A stretch of 64,000 bases of DNA from Pseudaminobacter sp040045035 (lineage in GTDB: Bacteria; Pseudomonadota; Alphaproteobacteria; Rhizobiales; Rhizobiaceae), in assembly GCF_040045035.1 (NCBI RefSeq), contig NZ_JBDZDS010000002.1, positions 558,001-622,000 of the forward strand. Reading direction: 5' to 3'. This document shows, in pieces, positions 1-10,807 of this stretch. Every line of letters starts with the position of its first letter. The stretch's first letter is position 1. Below the pieces are notes generated by a model. The model had not been told where the DNA came from and ran no database searches. It saw only the letters and a list, made by a program, of their open reading frames with translations. Position numbers and translations under genes: made by a program.

Positions 1-349
1 CCTGGTCGAGCTGCATGGAGGACACGCCGATGTCGAGCACCACGCCGTCGACCTGCGATGCATGCGCGTCGAGATTGGAGAAAGGTGCGTGGACGAGGCG
101 CAGGCGGCCAGCGGACTTCTCCTCCAGCTCGCGACCGGCCGAGATCGCATCCGGATCGCGGTCAATCGCAATCACGTTCGCCCCTGTTGCCAGGATGGCG
201 CGGGTGTAGCCACCGGCGCCGAAGGTGCCGTCGACGATGGTCTCGCGCTGCCCGGGGCTCAGCGCCGAGATCACTTCGTCAAGAAGAACCGGAATGTGGC
301 GGGCCGGTCCGCCAACGGCATGGTCGTCTTCGCCGCTGCCTACCATCAT
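1..349 (-). CDS. rsmH: 16S rRNA (cytosine1402-N4)-methyltransferase RsmH, N-terminal part
   Basis: Reading leftward from the ATG at 349, the frame gives a protein starting MMVGSGEDDHAVGGPARHIP and stays open to the window edge, so about 116 residues are visible. HIPVLLDEVI (about 18-27) and the SAM-binding loop DGTFGAGGYTRAIL (about 40-53) followed by AIDRDPDAI are typical of RsmH (MraW), which methylates N4 of C1402 in the 16S rRNA decoding centre. The start codon overlaps the mraZ stop (ATGA), the standard first two genes of the division/cell-wall cluster, so the two are probably translationally coupled. The remainder lies to the left of the window. Confidence 0.95.
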   Translation of the reverse strand, partial: MMVGSGEDDHAVGGPARHIPVLLDEVISALSPGQRETIVDGTFGAGGYTRAILATGANVIAIDRDPDAISAGRELEEKSAGRLRLVHAPFSNLDAHASQVDGVVLDIGVSSMQLDQ

Positions 350-810
350 TCCGTTTCTCCTGCTGCCTGCGTGCCTGTCCCCTGCCGAAGCTTCAAAAGC
401 CGGGTCCGCACCTCCGCTCCGTAGACGCGCAGCCGTTCCGGCTCCCACATCTGAAAGAAGCGGCCGCGCCCCACAAACGCCACCTCCGAGGAGATGCCGG
501 TGTGCTCGCGCATGAAATCCGTAACCGTGATGCGGCCGTCCTGATCGAGCTTCAGGAACATCCCGTCGCCATGACAGAAGAAGGACATGTCGTCCGCCGT
601 GCGCAGGAAGGAGTCTTCCCGCGCGATCCGCTGCTCGTAATGGTCGAGCAGATCGAGCCCACCCACATCCAGAGACGGGGTTTCGAGCGCCCGAAGCGCA
701 TAAAGCTCGCTGTAGCCGCGCTTCTGGACGACGGAACGGAAATGCGCGGGAACGGAGACGCGCCCCTTGGCGTCGATCCTGTTCACCGCATTGGACAGAA
801 ACCGGTCCAT
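346..810 (-). CDS. mraZ: Transcriptional regulator MraZ
   Basis: The 154-residue protein begins MDRFLSNAVNRIDAKGRVSVP, the first SpoVT/AbrB-like swapped-hairpin domain; a second copy lies near residues 80-120 (KLDQDGRITVTDF). MraZ is a ring-forming DNA-binding protein that represses its own division/cell-wall operon by binding TGGG repeats. A GTG directly precedes the chosen ATG, so the start could be one codon earlier. The gene overlaps rsmH by four bases. A row of TGGG boxes at 993-1026 in the upstream gap is the likely autoregulatory site. Length and gene order match the family. Confidence 0.96.
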   Translation of the reverse strand: MDRFLSNAVNRIDAKGRVSVPAHFRSVVQKRGYSELYALRALETPSLDVGGLDLLDHYEQRIAREDSFLRTADDMSFFCHGDGMFLKLDQDGRITVTDFMREHTGISSEVAFVGRGRFFQMWEPERLRVYGAEVRTRLLKLRQGTGTQAAGETE

Positions 811-813
811 CAC

Positions 814-1210
814 TCGATTTAGCCGCCTCCGTCGCGTCGCCCGCCGCCAAGCCCGTCACCGGACAACCAGGCTGTGCCTTCGCCACGAATCCCTTGTTTT
901 CGAATGCAAAAATGCCGCCCCGCGCAGCAGCCTCCGCTGCGTGTTCGGGGGACGCTTCACCCAGGACCGAAACGAAGTCTTGATTGTCCAAATGGGATAA
1001 CATGGGCCAATATGGGCGTCAACGGGAACGGGCTGCACAACTCCCGCCTAACCGTCGCTTGCGGCAACATTGGCGGCGTTGCGGTCTTTATCCTCCATTA
1101 AGACTAACGAAACGTTTAGAAGCGGTTAGCGATGGCGTCGTCCTTGTGCCGCGCGCCTTGCCGGAATAGCTTTGCGGCAGTCGCAGAAACGCCGAAAGCC
1201 AGCCAAAGCC
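814..1210. promoter_or_regulatory. Divergent intergenic region between mraZ and the PLP lyase gene
   Basis: This 397-base gap separates divergent genes and holds no convincing coding frame. It contains the TGGG array at 993-1026 (separate entry) and a short inverted repeat, AACG-AAA-CGTT, at 1106-1116 upstream of the lyase. The mraZ leader would be long (about 180 bases) if transcription starts near the boxes. I could not place -35/-10 elements with confidence on either strand, nor recognise a SAM riboswitch. Confidence 0.5.
993..1026. promoter_or_regulatory. Array of MraZ-type TGGG boxes
   Basis: On the plus strand TGGG occurs at 993, 1003 and 1013, each followed by a base and a five-base spacer, giving an exact 10-base period. 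A fourth degenerate box, CGGG, sits at 1023 in the same phase. E. coli MraZ is known to bind TGGGN direct repeats with five-base spacers upstream of mraZ. Here the boxes read toward the lyase, opposite to mraZ transcription, and lie about 180 bases before the mraZ start. Spacing and location are seen directly; the binding role is inferred. Confidence 0.65.
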
Positions 1211-2326
1211 ATGACCGAAACCACGCAGTCGCGCGCCGCCTCTCTTGTCCATCTCCGCGGCAAAACGCTCGAACCCGGCGATCCCGTCCCCCTGCCCCTT
1301 GTCTCGGCGGCGACGTTTCACACCCCCGGCGATTCGACCGGCGTTCATCAATATGGCCGTTTTTCGAACCCCACCTGGGACGCGGTAGAGGAGATGCTGT
1401 CGCATCTGGAAGATGCGCGCAGCGTGGCGTTTCCGTCCGGCATGGCGGCCATCGCCGCGGTGATGTTCGCGCTGCTCAAGACCGGCGACCGCATCCTGCT
1501 GCCCGCGGACGGCTATCACACCACGCGCATCCTGGCGGACCGCTTCCTCGGCAAGCTCGGCATCGGCATCGATACACGGCCGACGGCGACCTTCCTGGAC
1601 GGCGGCTTCGAAGGCTACCGGCTGATCTTCGTTGAGAGCCCTTCGAACCCGAACCTGGACATCTGCGACATCGCAGCGGTGGCAGAATCCGCCCATGCCG
1701 CTGGCGCGATCGTCGTTGTCGACAACACCACCATGACCCCATACGGCCAGCGCCCGCTCGATCTGGGCGCCGACATCGTCGTCGCCGCCGACACCAAGGC
1801 ACCCAATGGCCATTCGGATGCGCTGTTCGGCCACGTGGCCAGCCGCGATGCCGACATCGTCGCCGCCGTGCACGACTGGCGCACCATGTCGGGCAGCATC
1901 CCGAGCCCGTTCGACGCCTGGCTCGTGCATCGCGGCCTCGAGACGCTCGAGGTGCGTTTCGACCGCATGTGCTCGTCGGCCGAGATCATCGCCCGCCGCC
2001 TGAAGCAGCATCCGGCTGTGCAGATGGTGCGCTTTCCGGGCCTCGAGGACGACCCGTCGCACAATCTCGCCCGCATGCAGATGGAGCGTTTCGGCTTTTT
2101 GGTCAGCCTCGTGCTGGCGTCAGAGGATCAGGCTGAAGATTTCATCAATGGCTGCCCGCTGATGCAGGCGGCAACCTCGTTCGGCAGCGTGCACACATCG
2201 GCCGAGCGGCGGGCAAAGCGCGGCGACGCGGTAGCGCCGGGCTTCGTGCGCATTGCCGTGGGCTGCGAGCCGGTCGAGGAATTGTGGGCGGCGATCAAGA
2301 CGTCGCTGGACCGCATCGGGAGCTGA
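1211..2326 (+). CDS. Cystathionine gamma-lyase/synthase family PLP enzyme
   Basis: A 371-residue protein of the Cys/Met-metabolism PLP family. Visible family features are the FSNPTWDAVEE segment, PSGMAAIAAV, VESPSNPNLDICDI, VVVDNT and the PLP-lysine region AADTKAPNGHSDALFG. Such enzymes make or cleave cystathionine, or act as methionine gamma-lyase-like enzymes; the sequence does not settle which, though a cystathionine beta/gamma-lyase role fits best. The frame is open from 1172, but the ATG at 1211 (MTETTQSRAAS) gives the usual N-terminus. It is monocistronic, followed by a hairpin and convergent rnpB. Confidence 0.85.
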   Translation: MTETTQSRAASLVHLRGKTLEPGDPVPLPLVSAATFHTPGDSTGVHQYGRFSNPTWDAVEEMLSHLEDARSVAFPSGMAAIAAVMFALLKTGDRILLPADGYHTTRILADRFLGKLGIGIDTRPTATFLDGGFEGYRLIFVESPSNPNLDICDIAAVAESAHAAGAIVVVDNTTMTPYGQRPLDLGADIVVAADTKAPNGHSDALFGHVASRDADIVAAVHDWRTMSGSIPSPFDAWLVHRGLETLEVRFDRMCSSAEIIARRLKQHPAVQMVRFPGLEDDPSHNLARMQMERFGFLVSLVLASEDQAEDFINGCPLMQAATSFGSVHTSAERRAKRGDAVAPGFVRIAVGCEPVEELWAAIKTSLDRIGS

Positions 2327-2342
2327 GCCCCTAACGCGCAAA

Positions 2343-2365
2343 GCCGCCGCCAATTAGGCGACGGC
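2343..2365 (-). terminator. Hairpin between the lyase gene and rnpB, probable rnpB terminator
   Basis: Read on the minus strand, GCCGTCGCC and GGCGGCGGC form a nine-pair stem (one G-U) around a TAATT loop, followed by TTTG. It lies 26 bases beyond the 3' end of RNase P RNA and 17 bases after the lyase stop codon. It may serve both convergent units, although the T tract is short on either side. Confidence 0.5.
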
Positions 2366-2390
2366 GAAACAGGCTCGGATAAAGGAAAGA

Positions 2391-2791
2391 GTGCCAGCCG
2401 GCCTGTAAGCCGGGTTCTGTATGGCCCCCGTGCCTTGCGGCGCGGGAACGTGGCGGCCATTCGTCTTGGGCGCATGTTGCCATGCGCCTCACGCAACCTA
2501 CCCGGATGACCGGGCCGGAAACAGCCCTGAGGGTCGCCCCTCTGTCATCCCTATTCGGTCTTGCTCCCGGTGGGGTTTACCGTGCCGCTCCTGTCGCCAG
2601 TCGCGCGGTGGGCTCTTACCCCACCCTTTCACCCTTACCGCGGACGAATCCGCGGCGGTTTGCTTTCTGTGGCACTATCCCTGGGGTCACCCCCGCCGGT
2701 CATTATCCGGCACCGTGCTTCCATGGAGCCCGGACTTTCCTCACCTTCAGCCTTTCGACTCTCGAAGGTGCGGCCGCCCGGCCAGCTGGCG
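2391..2791 (-). ncRNA. rnpB: RNase P RNA, bacterial type A
   Basis: On the minus strand the 5' region contains the universal GAGGAAAGTCCGGGCTCC block, near 2725-2755, and the 3' region contains ACAGAACCCGGCTTACAGG, near 2398-2420. These are the conserved P4-forming and 3' core segments of RNase P RNA. The P1 helix can be built from GCCAGCTGGCC (2790 to 2780) and GGCCGGCTGGC (2403 to 2393), which fixes both ends to within a few bases and gives about 400 nucleotides. The product is the catalytic subunit that removes tRNA 5' leaders. Open frames across this region are artefacts. Confidence 0.96.
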
Positions 2792-2871
2792 GTTCGTATA
2801 AAGGCATTCGCGCGCAAAAACGCAAATGAAAAAGCCACCGGCCGGCCGGGACAGGCCCGGACATCCCCGCA

Positions 2872-3618
2872 TTAGTTCATGGCGAGCTGCTGCTTCACCC
2901 TGCTGCAGTAGGCTGCCGAAACCGGGTTCATGCGCGTGGCGCCATGACCGGCATTGTACTTCAGGATCGTGCCGCAGGTGCTGCCGCCGCCAAGCGAATG
3001 CGCCTTGGCAAGATACTTCATGCCGTACTTGATGTTGGTCTCGGGGTTGAACAGGCCGCTGGCGCTGCCGTTGTAGCCCATCATGCGGGCGGTGGCCGGT
3101 TTGATCTGCATCAGGCCGATCTCACCTGCGCCGCCGCGAGCGTTGGCGCGGTAGTTGCTTTCCACCTTGATCACCGCATGGGCGAGCTGCGCCGGAACGC
3201 CATAGGCCGCGGCATAGTGGGCGACGATGGTGCTGTACTGCGCCTTGGCAAGCTGCGGCGTCGGAGCGGCGGCGTTTGTGATTATGGCCGAGGCGGTCTG
3301 TACTTTGTCGACGCCCGGAAGGCCACCGCCACGCCGGTTCAGCACCACCTTGACGCGCTTGGCGTGCGCATGACGGTTGGCCCTGTGCTTCGAGTGCTTG
3401 CGCGGTGCCTTCACTCCATGGGATGCCTCGAGGTGCAGTGTGCTGGTGAAGCCCCTCACGCCCGGCAGACCGATCGCGTCATCAGTGTCGTTAACGGCAG
3501 AAGCGACGGAGACCTTTTCCGTCACTTTCGAGCTCTTGGAAGCCTGAGGCTGGGCGTTTGCGGCAAAGCTGGTGAACGCGGCAGCAAGCGCTGCCGCCAT
3601 CGCGGTCATTTTTCTCAT
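2872..3618 (-). CDS. Secreted lytic transglycosylase, SLT domain
   Basis: A 248-residue protein starting MRKMTAMAAALAAAFTSFAANAQ, a signal peptide with a probable AQA-type cleavage site. A basic low-complexity linker (KAPRKHSKHRANRHAHAKR) precedes a C-terminal SLT domain of about 120 residues: HAVIKVESNY with catalytic Glu near 153, then GEIGLMQIKPATA and YNAGHG. The family cleaves the MurNAc-GlcNAc bond of peptidoglycan in the periplasm to a 1,6-anhydro end. The frame is open further upstream, but the ATG at 3618 gives a proper signal peptide. It probably has its own promoter; the next upstream gene lies 185 bases away. Confidence 0.92.
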   Translation of the reverse strand: MRKMTAMAAALAAAFTSFAANAQPQASKSSKVTEKVSVASAVNDTDDAIGLPGVRGFTSTLHLEASHGVKAPRKHSKHRANRHAHAKRVKVVLNRRGGGLPGVDKVQTASAIITNAAAPTPQLAKAQYSTIVAHYAAAYGVPAQLAHAVIKVESNYRANARGGAGEIGLMQIKPATARMMGYNGSASGLFNPETNIKYGMKYLAKAHSLGGGSTCGTILKYNAGHGATRMNPVSAAYCSRVKQQLAMN

Positions 3619-3802
3619 GTGTACCTTGTCTATTCTTGGCCGCACGAATGTCTTCGTGCAGCAACCCTTACTCAACAAAGGCCATCTTCTGGATAGATTG
3701 CCCGTGACACGCCAAGGGATTTGACAAGGGAATGGGCGCGAATGAAGGCGATGAAATCACATTAATTAACAGAATGTAATTTAGCGAGAGCTAATGGAAA
3801 AA

Positions 3803-4567
3803 TCAGCTAGGGCGCCGAGGCAGAGCCGAAAGGAGGCGCGTCAAGGTCTCCACCGTCGCCGGGTCGGCGACACCGTCAACCTTGAGCGGACGGAAGTGAC
3901 GCTGGAAGGCCGCGACGACGATTTCTGTCTCGTCGTTGAAAATGCCTGTTATCTCAACGCCATAGCCATAAAGCGAAAGCATGGACTGCAGTTTTTCGAC
4001 CGCCGGGCCTTCGTCGCCGCGCCGCAAAATGCCACCATTGCGCGTGCGCGCAGGCTCCACATAGTGGCCAACTCCGGATTGCGCCAGCTGACGCCAGGGA
4101 AACCTTTCGCCGGGATCGACCTTGCGACCGGGCGCCACATCAGAATGCGCCAAAATGCGCTCGGGAGCGATGCCGTGACGATCGATTATGTCCCTGCACA
4201 GCCCAATTACGGCATGAATCTGGCGCGTCGGGAAGGCCGGATAGCCAAGACCATGCCCTGGATTGACGATCTCGATGCCGACGGACCAGGAGTTCACATC
4301 GACTGTTCCGTGCCACGAGCTCTTGCCCGCGTGCCAGGCCCGGTCGCTTTCGCGCACCATCTGCACGATGCGGCCGTCCTCATGCACGAGGTAGTGGGAC
4401 GACACCTCGCTGGCGGGGTCGCACAGCAACGCTTCCGCACCCTCGGCGGTCGGCATGCCGGTGTAGTGCAGGATGATCATGTCGGGGCGATCCGTGCCGC
4501 GACGCGCCGTGAAATTCGGCGAAACGCGAACCTCGGCGCCGGGGTGGTCAGGCAGGAATCCGCTCAT
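3803..4567 (-). CDS. N-acetylmuramoyl-L-alanine amidase, AmiD/Amidase_2 type, with peptidoglycan-binding domain
   Basis: A 254-residue protein. Residues about 30-170 form an Amidase_2 fold: MIILHYTG with the first zinc His, SSHYLVHEDG, WSVGIEIVNPG, and ILAHSDVAPGRKVDPG with the late His and Asp. A C-terminal PG_binding_1-like module follows (RRGDEGPAVEKLQSML to the FNDETEIVVAAFQRHF region). It should cleave the MurNAc-L-Ala amide of (anhydro)muropeptides. There is no clear signal peptide, so action on cytosolic recycled muropeptides or non-classical export are both possible. The ATG at 4567 overlaps the stop of the upstream J-domain gene (ATGA), so the two form an operon. Confidence 0.92.
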   Translation of the reverse strand: MSGFLPDHPGAEVRVSPNFTARRGTDRPDMIILHYTGMPTAEGAEALLCDPASEVSSHYLVHEDGRIVQMVRESDRAWHAGKSSWHGTVDVNSWSVGIEIVNPGHGLGYPAFPTRQIHAVIGLCRDIIDRHGIAPERILAHSDVAPGRKVDPGERFPWRQLAQSGVGHYVEPARTRNGGILRRGDEGPAVEKLQSMLSLYGYGVEITGIFNDETEIVVAAFQRHFRPLKVDGVADPATVETLTRLLSALPRRPS

Positions 4568-5283
4568 GCCGCCCGCGCCGCCTTCTCGATCGCCTCGTAG
4601 GCCGCATTGATTGCCGCCACGCGGGTGGTCGCGATCCGGATGAATTCTTCGGGCAGGCCGCGGGCGATCAACCGGTCGGGATGATTGTGGGCGATCAGTC
4701 GCCGGTAGTGTGAGCGCACGTCTGCAAACGGGCGCCCCCGTTCTATGCCGAGCACCCGGTAAGGATCGGCCTCGCCGACATCCAGATGTCGCGCCAGGAT
4801 CGTCTGGTAGTGGTCGTCCTCGATCCTGAAGATTTCGGATACGCGCTTGAGGAACTCTTCCTCCCGCTCGTGCAAGATACCGTCCGCCTTGGCGATGTGG
4901 AACAGTCCGTCCAGGATATCCTCCAGCATCGCACAGTTCTTGTGCCCGGTGCCACAAAGGCCTGCCATCCGTTCAGCGTAGGCCTCGAAACCGGCGACAT
5001 CCTGTTTGGCGAGGTCGTAGAGCCGCGCGACGTTGCGGGCCTCCTCGGGCGGTACCGAGAAGATCTCGCGGAACGCCCGTATCTCGTCCTGCGTGACCAC
5101 GCCGTCGGCCTTGGCCATCTTGGCCGAAAGCGCGATCATCGCGACGGAAAAGGCCACACGCCGGCGAAGCTCCGCATCGCCCTCGAACATTGTGCGCACG
5201 GCCTCCACGACGTCGGCAATGCCGGCTTTGGCGGAAGCAGAGAAACGGGTGACGAAATCGCCTATGCGGTCCCAAATCGACAT
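4564..5283 (-). CDS. DjlA-like protein: TerB domain plus J domain
   Basis: A 239-residue protein. Residues about 25-165 form an all-helical TerB-like domain with the characteristic repeated acidic segments (KMAKADGVVTQDEI and HIAKADGILHEREEEF). Residues about 170-235 form a J domain (DPYRVLGIERGRPFADVRSHYRRL) with the HPD motif within HNHPDRL near residue 200, needed to stimulate DnaK. E. coli DjlA has the same TerB-J order but also a membrane anchor; no N-terminal membrane segment is obvious here. Its coupling to the amidase gene suggests an envelope-related co-chaperone role, which is inference. Confidence 0.9.
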   Translation of the reverse strand: MSIWDRIGDFVTRFSASAKAGIADVVEAVRTMFEGDAELRRRVAFSVAMIALSAKMAKADGVVTQDEIRAFREIFSVPPEEARNVARLYDLAKQDVAGFEAYAERMAGLCGTGHKNCAMLEDILDGLFHIAKADGILHEREEEFLKRVSEIFRIEDDHYQTILARHLDVGEADPYRVLGIERGRPFADVRSHYRRLIAHNHPDRLIARGLPEEFIRIATTRVAAINAAYEAIEKAARAA

Positions 5284-5581
5284 GGGCGTTTCTTAAAACG
5301 AAACCTGCAACTAGGCGAGGCCCAAACGCGCTTCCAGCGCGGCGAACAAGAAGCCGCAATGGCTAAGCCCCCCGGAAAGGCCGGGTGGACCGGCCTTCCG
5401 GAACACTACACGCCCCGGCAGTCGATATCGGCGCCGATATCCTGCCTTGCCGAGGCACGTTGCGGGGCTGTGGAGAGCCGGAGCGACGCTGCATCGGCTC
5501 GGATACCAGACACGCCGAAAGCCGCGCCGCGTGAAGCGGCCGGCCCAGGTTCGAAATCGAACTACGCTGCGCTCCTTTCCA
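5284..5581. other. Structure-rich intergenic region
   Basis: A 298-base gap between the J-domain gene (leftward) and the 3' end of a leftward lipoprotein gene, with no supported reading frame. Two strong hairpin-forming elements are visible. Bases 5372-5402 pair CCGGAAAGGCCGG with CCGGCCTTCCGG around GTGGA, with one bulged A. Bases 5424-5441 are a perfect 18-base palindrome, GATATCGGCGCCGATATC, flanked by GGCAG (5417) and CTGCC (5446), which extend the stem. The first lies in the position of a terminator but lacks a T tract. Confidence 0.55.
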
Positions 5582-5794
5582 TCACTGCGCGGGCGCGGCG
5601 GGCTTCTGCTGCATGTTGCCTTCCGTGCCGGTCGAGGGGGCTGGCGTGGCGGGCGCGGTGGTTGCCGGCGGCTTCGCCTGCTCGGTGGCCGGCGGCGTCG
5701 TGCTCTGGGTCGTGGTCTTGTCAGAGCTTTCGCTGCAAGCAGCGATGCCGAACAGCGCAACGGCCGAAACGGATGCGAGGATGAGTTTCTTCAT
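5582..5794 (-). CDS. Small putative lipoprotein
   Basis: A 70-residue protein starting MKKLILASVSAVALFGIAACSESS: a short basic head, a hydrophobic core and a lipobox (GIAAC) with Cys near position 20. The mature part is low-complexity Thr/Pro/Ala/Gln (TTTQSTTPPATEQAKPP and similar) with no recognised domain. This is typical of small rhizobial envelope lipoproteins of unknown function. The ATG at 5794 is preceded by AAGGAGACAACTA on the coding strand, a strong ribosome-binding site, which decides against the longer upstream frame. Confidence 0.75.
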   Translation of the reverse strand: MKKLILASVSAVALFGIAACSESSDKTTTQSTTPPATEQAKPPATTAPATPAPSTGTEGNMQQKPAAPAQ

Positions 5795-5919
5795 TAGTTG
5801 TCTCCTTGAGGCGGCAACACCCGATAACGGGTCATCGCATCTAAAATGTGCAGCCAGGCCTGTAGGTTGCGTCACTTACGCTGACTCGGGGAAACATTTC
5901 GTCAGGCGCGCCCGCAGCA

Positions 5920-6441
5920 TCAGAGGGATGCCGCCCCCCGCGCGGCCTGGTCGTACTGCCCGGACAACGCCCGCATAAGCGCGGCAAGACCGCTGAGTTC
6001 GGCCTCGTCAAACTGAAGCCCCTTCACGCTCGAAACCAGCAGCGCCTCGCGCACCTCGCGGTAGCGCTGGCAGGCGGCGGCGCCCGCCTCCGTCACCGCA
6101 ACGGTCTTTTCCTTGCCGCGCCGCCCGGTGTCGATCAGACCGAGGCCCTCGAGCTTCTTCAGCGCATAGGCGACCACATGCGTGTCCTCGATGTTGTACA
6201 TCATGCAGATGTCGGCCAGCGTCTTCTCTCGCCCCCGGTGGTTGGCAGCGTGCAGGATCAGCACGTCGATGGGCGCGAGGCCCGGCAGGCCGGCCGCGCC
6301 CATGCAACGGACCATCCAGCGCTGGAAGGCGTTGTTCAGCACCGTCAGCGCGAACTCCATTTCCGACAAGGCGGGCATGCCGCCATCGGCCAGATGCGCC
6401 GCCGCGACCACCGGGCCGATCTGCGCCTTGGTATCCGACAT
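5920..6441 (-). CDS. MarR-type winged-helix regulator, divergent from the 5-oxoprolinase gene
   Basis: A 173-residue protein with an N-terminal helical part (EMEFALTVLNNAFQRWMVRCM) and a winged helix around residues 50-110 (LADICMMYNIEDTHVVAYALKKLEGLGLIDTGRRGKEKTVAVTEAG). The layout is that of MarR-family dimers. It is transcribed away from the adjacent oxoprolinase/hydantoinase gene. A 16-base perfect palindrome lies in the 108-base gap, the usual arrangement for a local repressor. The ligand is unknown; a product of cyclic amide metabolism would be a reasonable guess only. Confidence 0.82.
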   Translation of the reverse strand: MSDTKAQIGPVVAAAHLADGGMPALSEMEFALTVLNNAFQRWMVRCMGAAGLPGLAPIDVLILHAANHRGREKTLADICMMYNIEDTHVVAYALKKLEGLGLIDTGRRGKEKTVAVTEAGAAACQRYREVREALLVSSVKGLQFDEAELSGLAALMRALSGQYDQAARGAASL

Positions 6442-6462
6442 CGCGATCGTCCTTTAAGTTGC

Positions 6463-6478
6463 ATTTTATCGATAAAAT
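6463..6478. promoter_or_regulatory. 16-base palindromic operator candidate
   Basis: ATTTTATCGATAAAAT is a perfect palindrome in the gap between the divergent MarR-type gene (start 6441) and the oxoprolinase gene (start 6550). It is much more AT-rich than its surroundings. Its size, symmetry and position suit binding by the MarR-type dimer, which could repress both directions. Confidence 0.6.
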
Positions 6479-6549
6479 ATTGACGATATGCCGTCGATTT
6501 CTATAGCAGCCCAATATACTATGTCCAAGCCATTTGAGGGGAGCGAGGG

Positions 6550-10185
<3,636 letters not shown>

Positions 10186-10220
10186 GGGCGCGCCTTGCCC
10201 TCCCCTCTTTCTGCACCGCT

Positions 10221-10314
10221 GCGGCAGTTATGGCCGATCGGTATGGGTCCCCGGAACCTCCGCACTTCGCTATCGCTCGTGCTTCGGCCCGAGGATGACG
10301 AAGTGGGGCGGCCG
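10221..10314 (+). repeat. Dispersed intergenic repeat, copy A
   Basis: About 94 bases containing TGGGTCCCCGGAACCTCCGC, then a CGCTCGTGCTTCGGCCCGAG segment. It matches bases 10594-10687 at a constant offset of 373, with only about half a dozen differences by eye. The centre can fold locally (CTTCGGCCCGAG). A related element occurs at 18759-18839. It resembles the short palindromic mosaic elements known from rhizobial intergenic DNA, but I cannot assign a family name from memory. Confidence 0.8.
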
Positions 10315-10409
10315 GCGCCAGTCGCCAGTGTCGAGGGCTTACCGGGTACCTTGATCCCACCTTGTTGAAGGTTCTGGGGACGGCCTTGAAGGGATGCCGC
10401 AGCCTTTCA

Positions 10410-10447
10410 CCCACGAGCGCAGCGAAGTGCGGAGGTTCCGGGGACCC
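10410..10447 (-). repeat. Dispersed intergenic repeat, inverted partial copy C
   Basis: The plus-strand run from CCACGAGCGCAGCGAAGTGC through GGAGGTTCCGGGGACCCA is the reverse complement of the left half of copy A (TGGGTCCCCGGAACC onward to CGCTCGTG), with a short internal deletion. Together with copies A and B it can form large inverted-repeat structures. Confidence 0.75.
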
Positions 10448-10593
10448 AGGCCTCGGACTCTCAGCCGGCAGTCCGGGGCAGGTTCGGCATCAGAAAACTA
10501 TCCCCGGGAACTCGGCCCGGCTTTGAGCCGCGGCTTTTCCAAGCGCCATCCCGGCGGAGGGAGCGCAGCGATTTGCGCGGATCGACCTCCGCA

Positions 10594-10687
10594 GCGGCAG
10601 CTTCGGCCGACCGGTATGGGTCCCCGGAACCTCCGCACGTCGCTATCGTTCGTGCTTCGGCCCGAGGATGACGAGGTGGGGCGGCCG
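10594..10687 (+). repeat. Dispersed intergenic repeat, copy B
   Basis: Direct near-identical copy of 10221-10314, including GCGGCAG at its left end and GTGGGGCGGCC at its right end. Its right edge stops about 50 bases before the PHO-box-like sequence of btaA. Confidence 0.8.
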
Positions 10688-10740
10688 CGCCGGCATCCAA
10701 TCGGCCGCGCCGGGCCTACTCCAAACGCTCCGCCACCAAA

Positions 10741-10758
10741 CTGTCACCCGGCTGTCAT
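10741..10758 (+). promoter_or_regulatory. PHO box (PhoB-binding site) upstream of btaA
   Basis: CTGTCACCCGGCTGTCAT consists of two CTGTCA half sites in the same orientation with 11-base periodicity, the classical PhoB box layout (CTGTCAT-N4-CTGTCAT). It ends 49 bases before the btaA start and reads toward btaA. In Sinorhizobium meliloti, betaine-lipid synthesis by btaAB is induced by phosphate starvation through PhoB, so motif and target agree. Only the spacer is GC-richer than the consensus. Confidence 0.85.
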
Positions 10759-10807
10759 GCCGCTGCGTTACCCGCTTGCTCCAAAGCAAACGGGGAATCG
10801 CCTTGCC

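Larger units (their letters stand above)
10186..10807. other. Repeat-rich intergenic region before btaA
   Basis: This 622-base gap has no credible gene. It holds two direct copies (10221-10314 and 10594-10687) and one inverted partial copy (10410-10447) of an intergenic repeat, then a PHO-box-like sequence at 10741-10758. A reading frame runs through it into btaA, but its translation from repeat DNA is low-complexity and unlike BtaA proteins, so it is excluded. Confidence 0.7.

Noticed and set aside
58..822. Plus-strand open frame of about 254 codons over mraZ and rsmH
   Set aside because: It is the shadow of the two minus-strand genes, is Arg/His/Pro-rich, and resembles no protein family.
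1088..1210. SAM riboswitch before the cystathionine lyase-like gene
   Set aside because: I could not find the conserved pseudoknot elements; only a small inverted repeat is visible.
2421..2875. Several plus-strand open frames of 100-126 codons
   Set aside because: They overlie RNase P RNA, whose conserved core and P1 helix explain the sequence.
3720..3725. TTGACA on the plus strand as a promoter
   Set aside because: No plus-strand gene follows it; the neighbouring genes are on the minus strand.
10394..10807. N-terminal extension of BtaA by 138 residues
   Set aside because: The extension is translated from repeat DNA and the PHO box; the family starts at the ATG at 10808.
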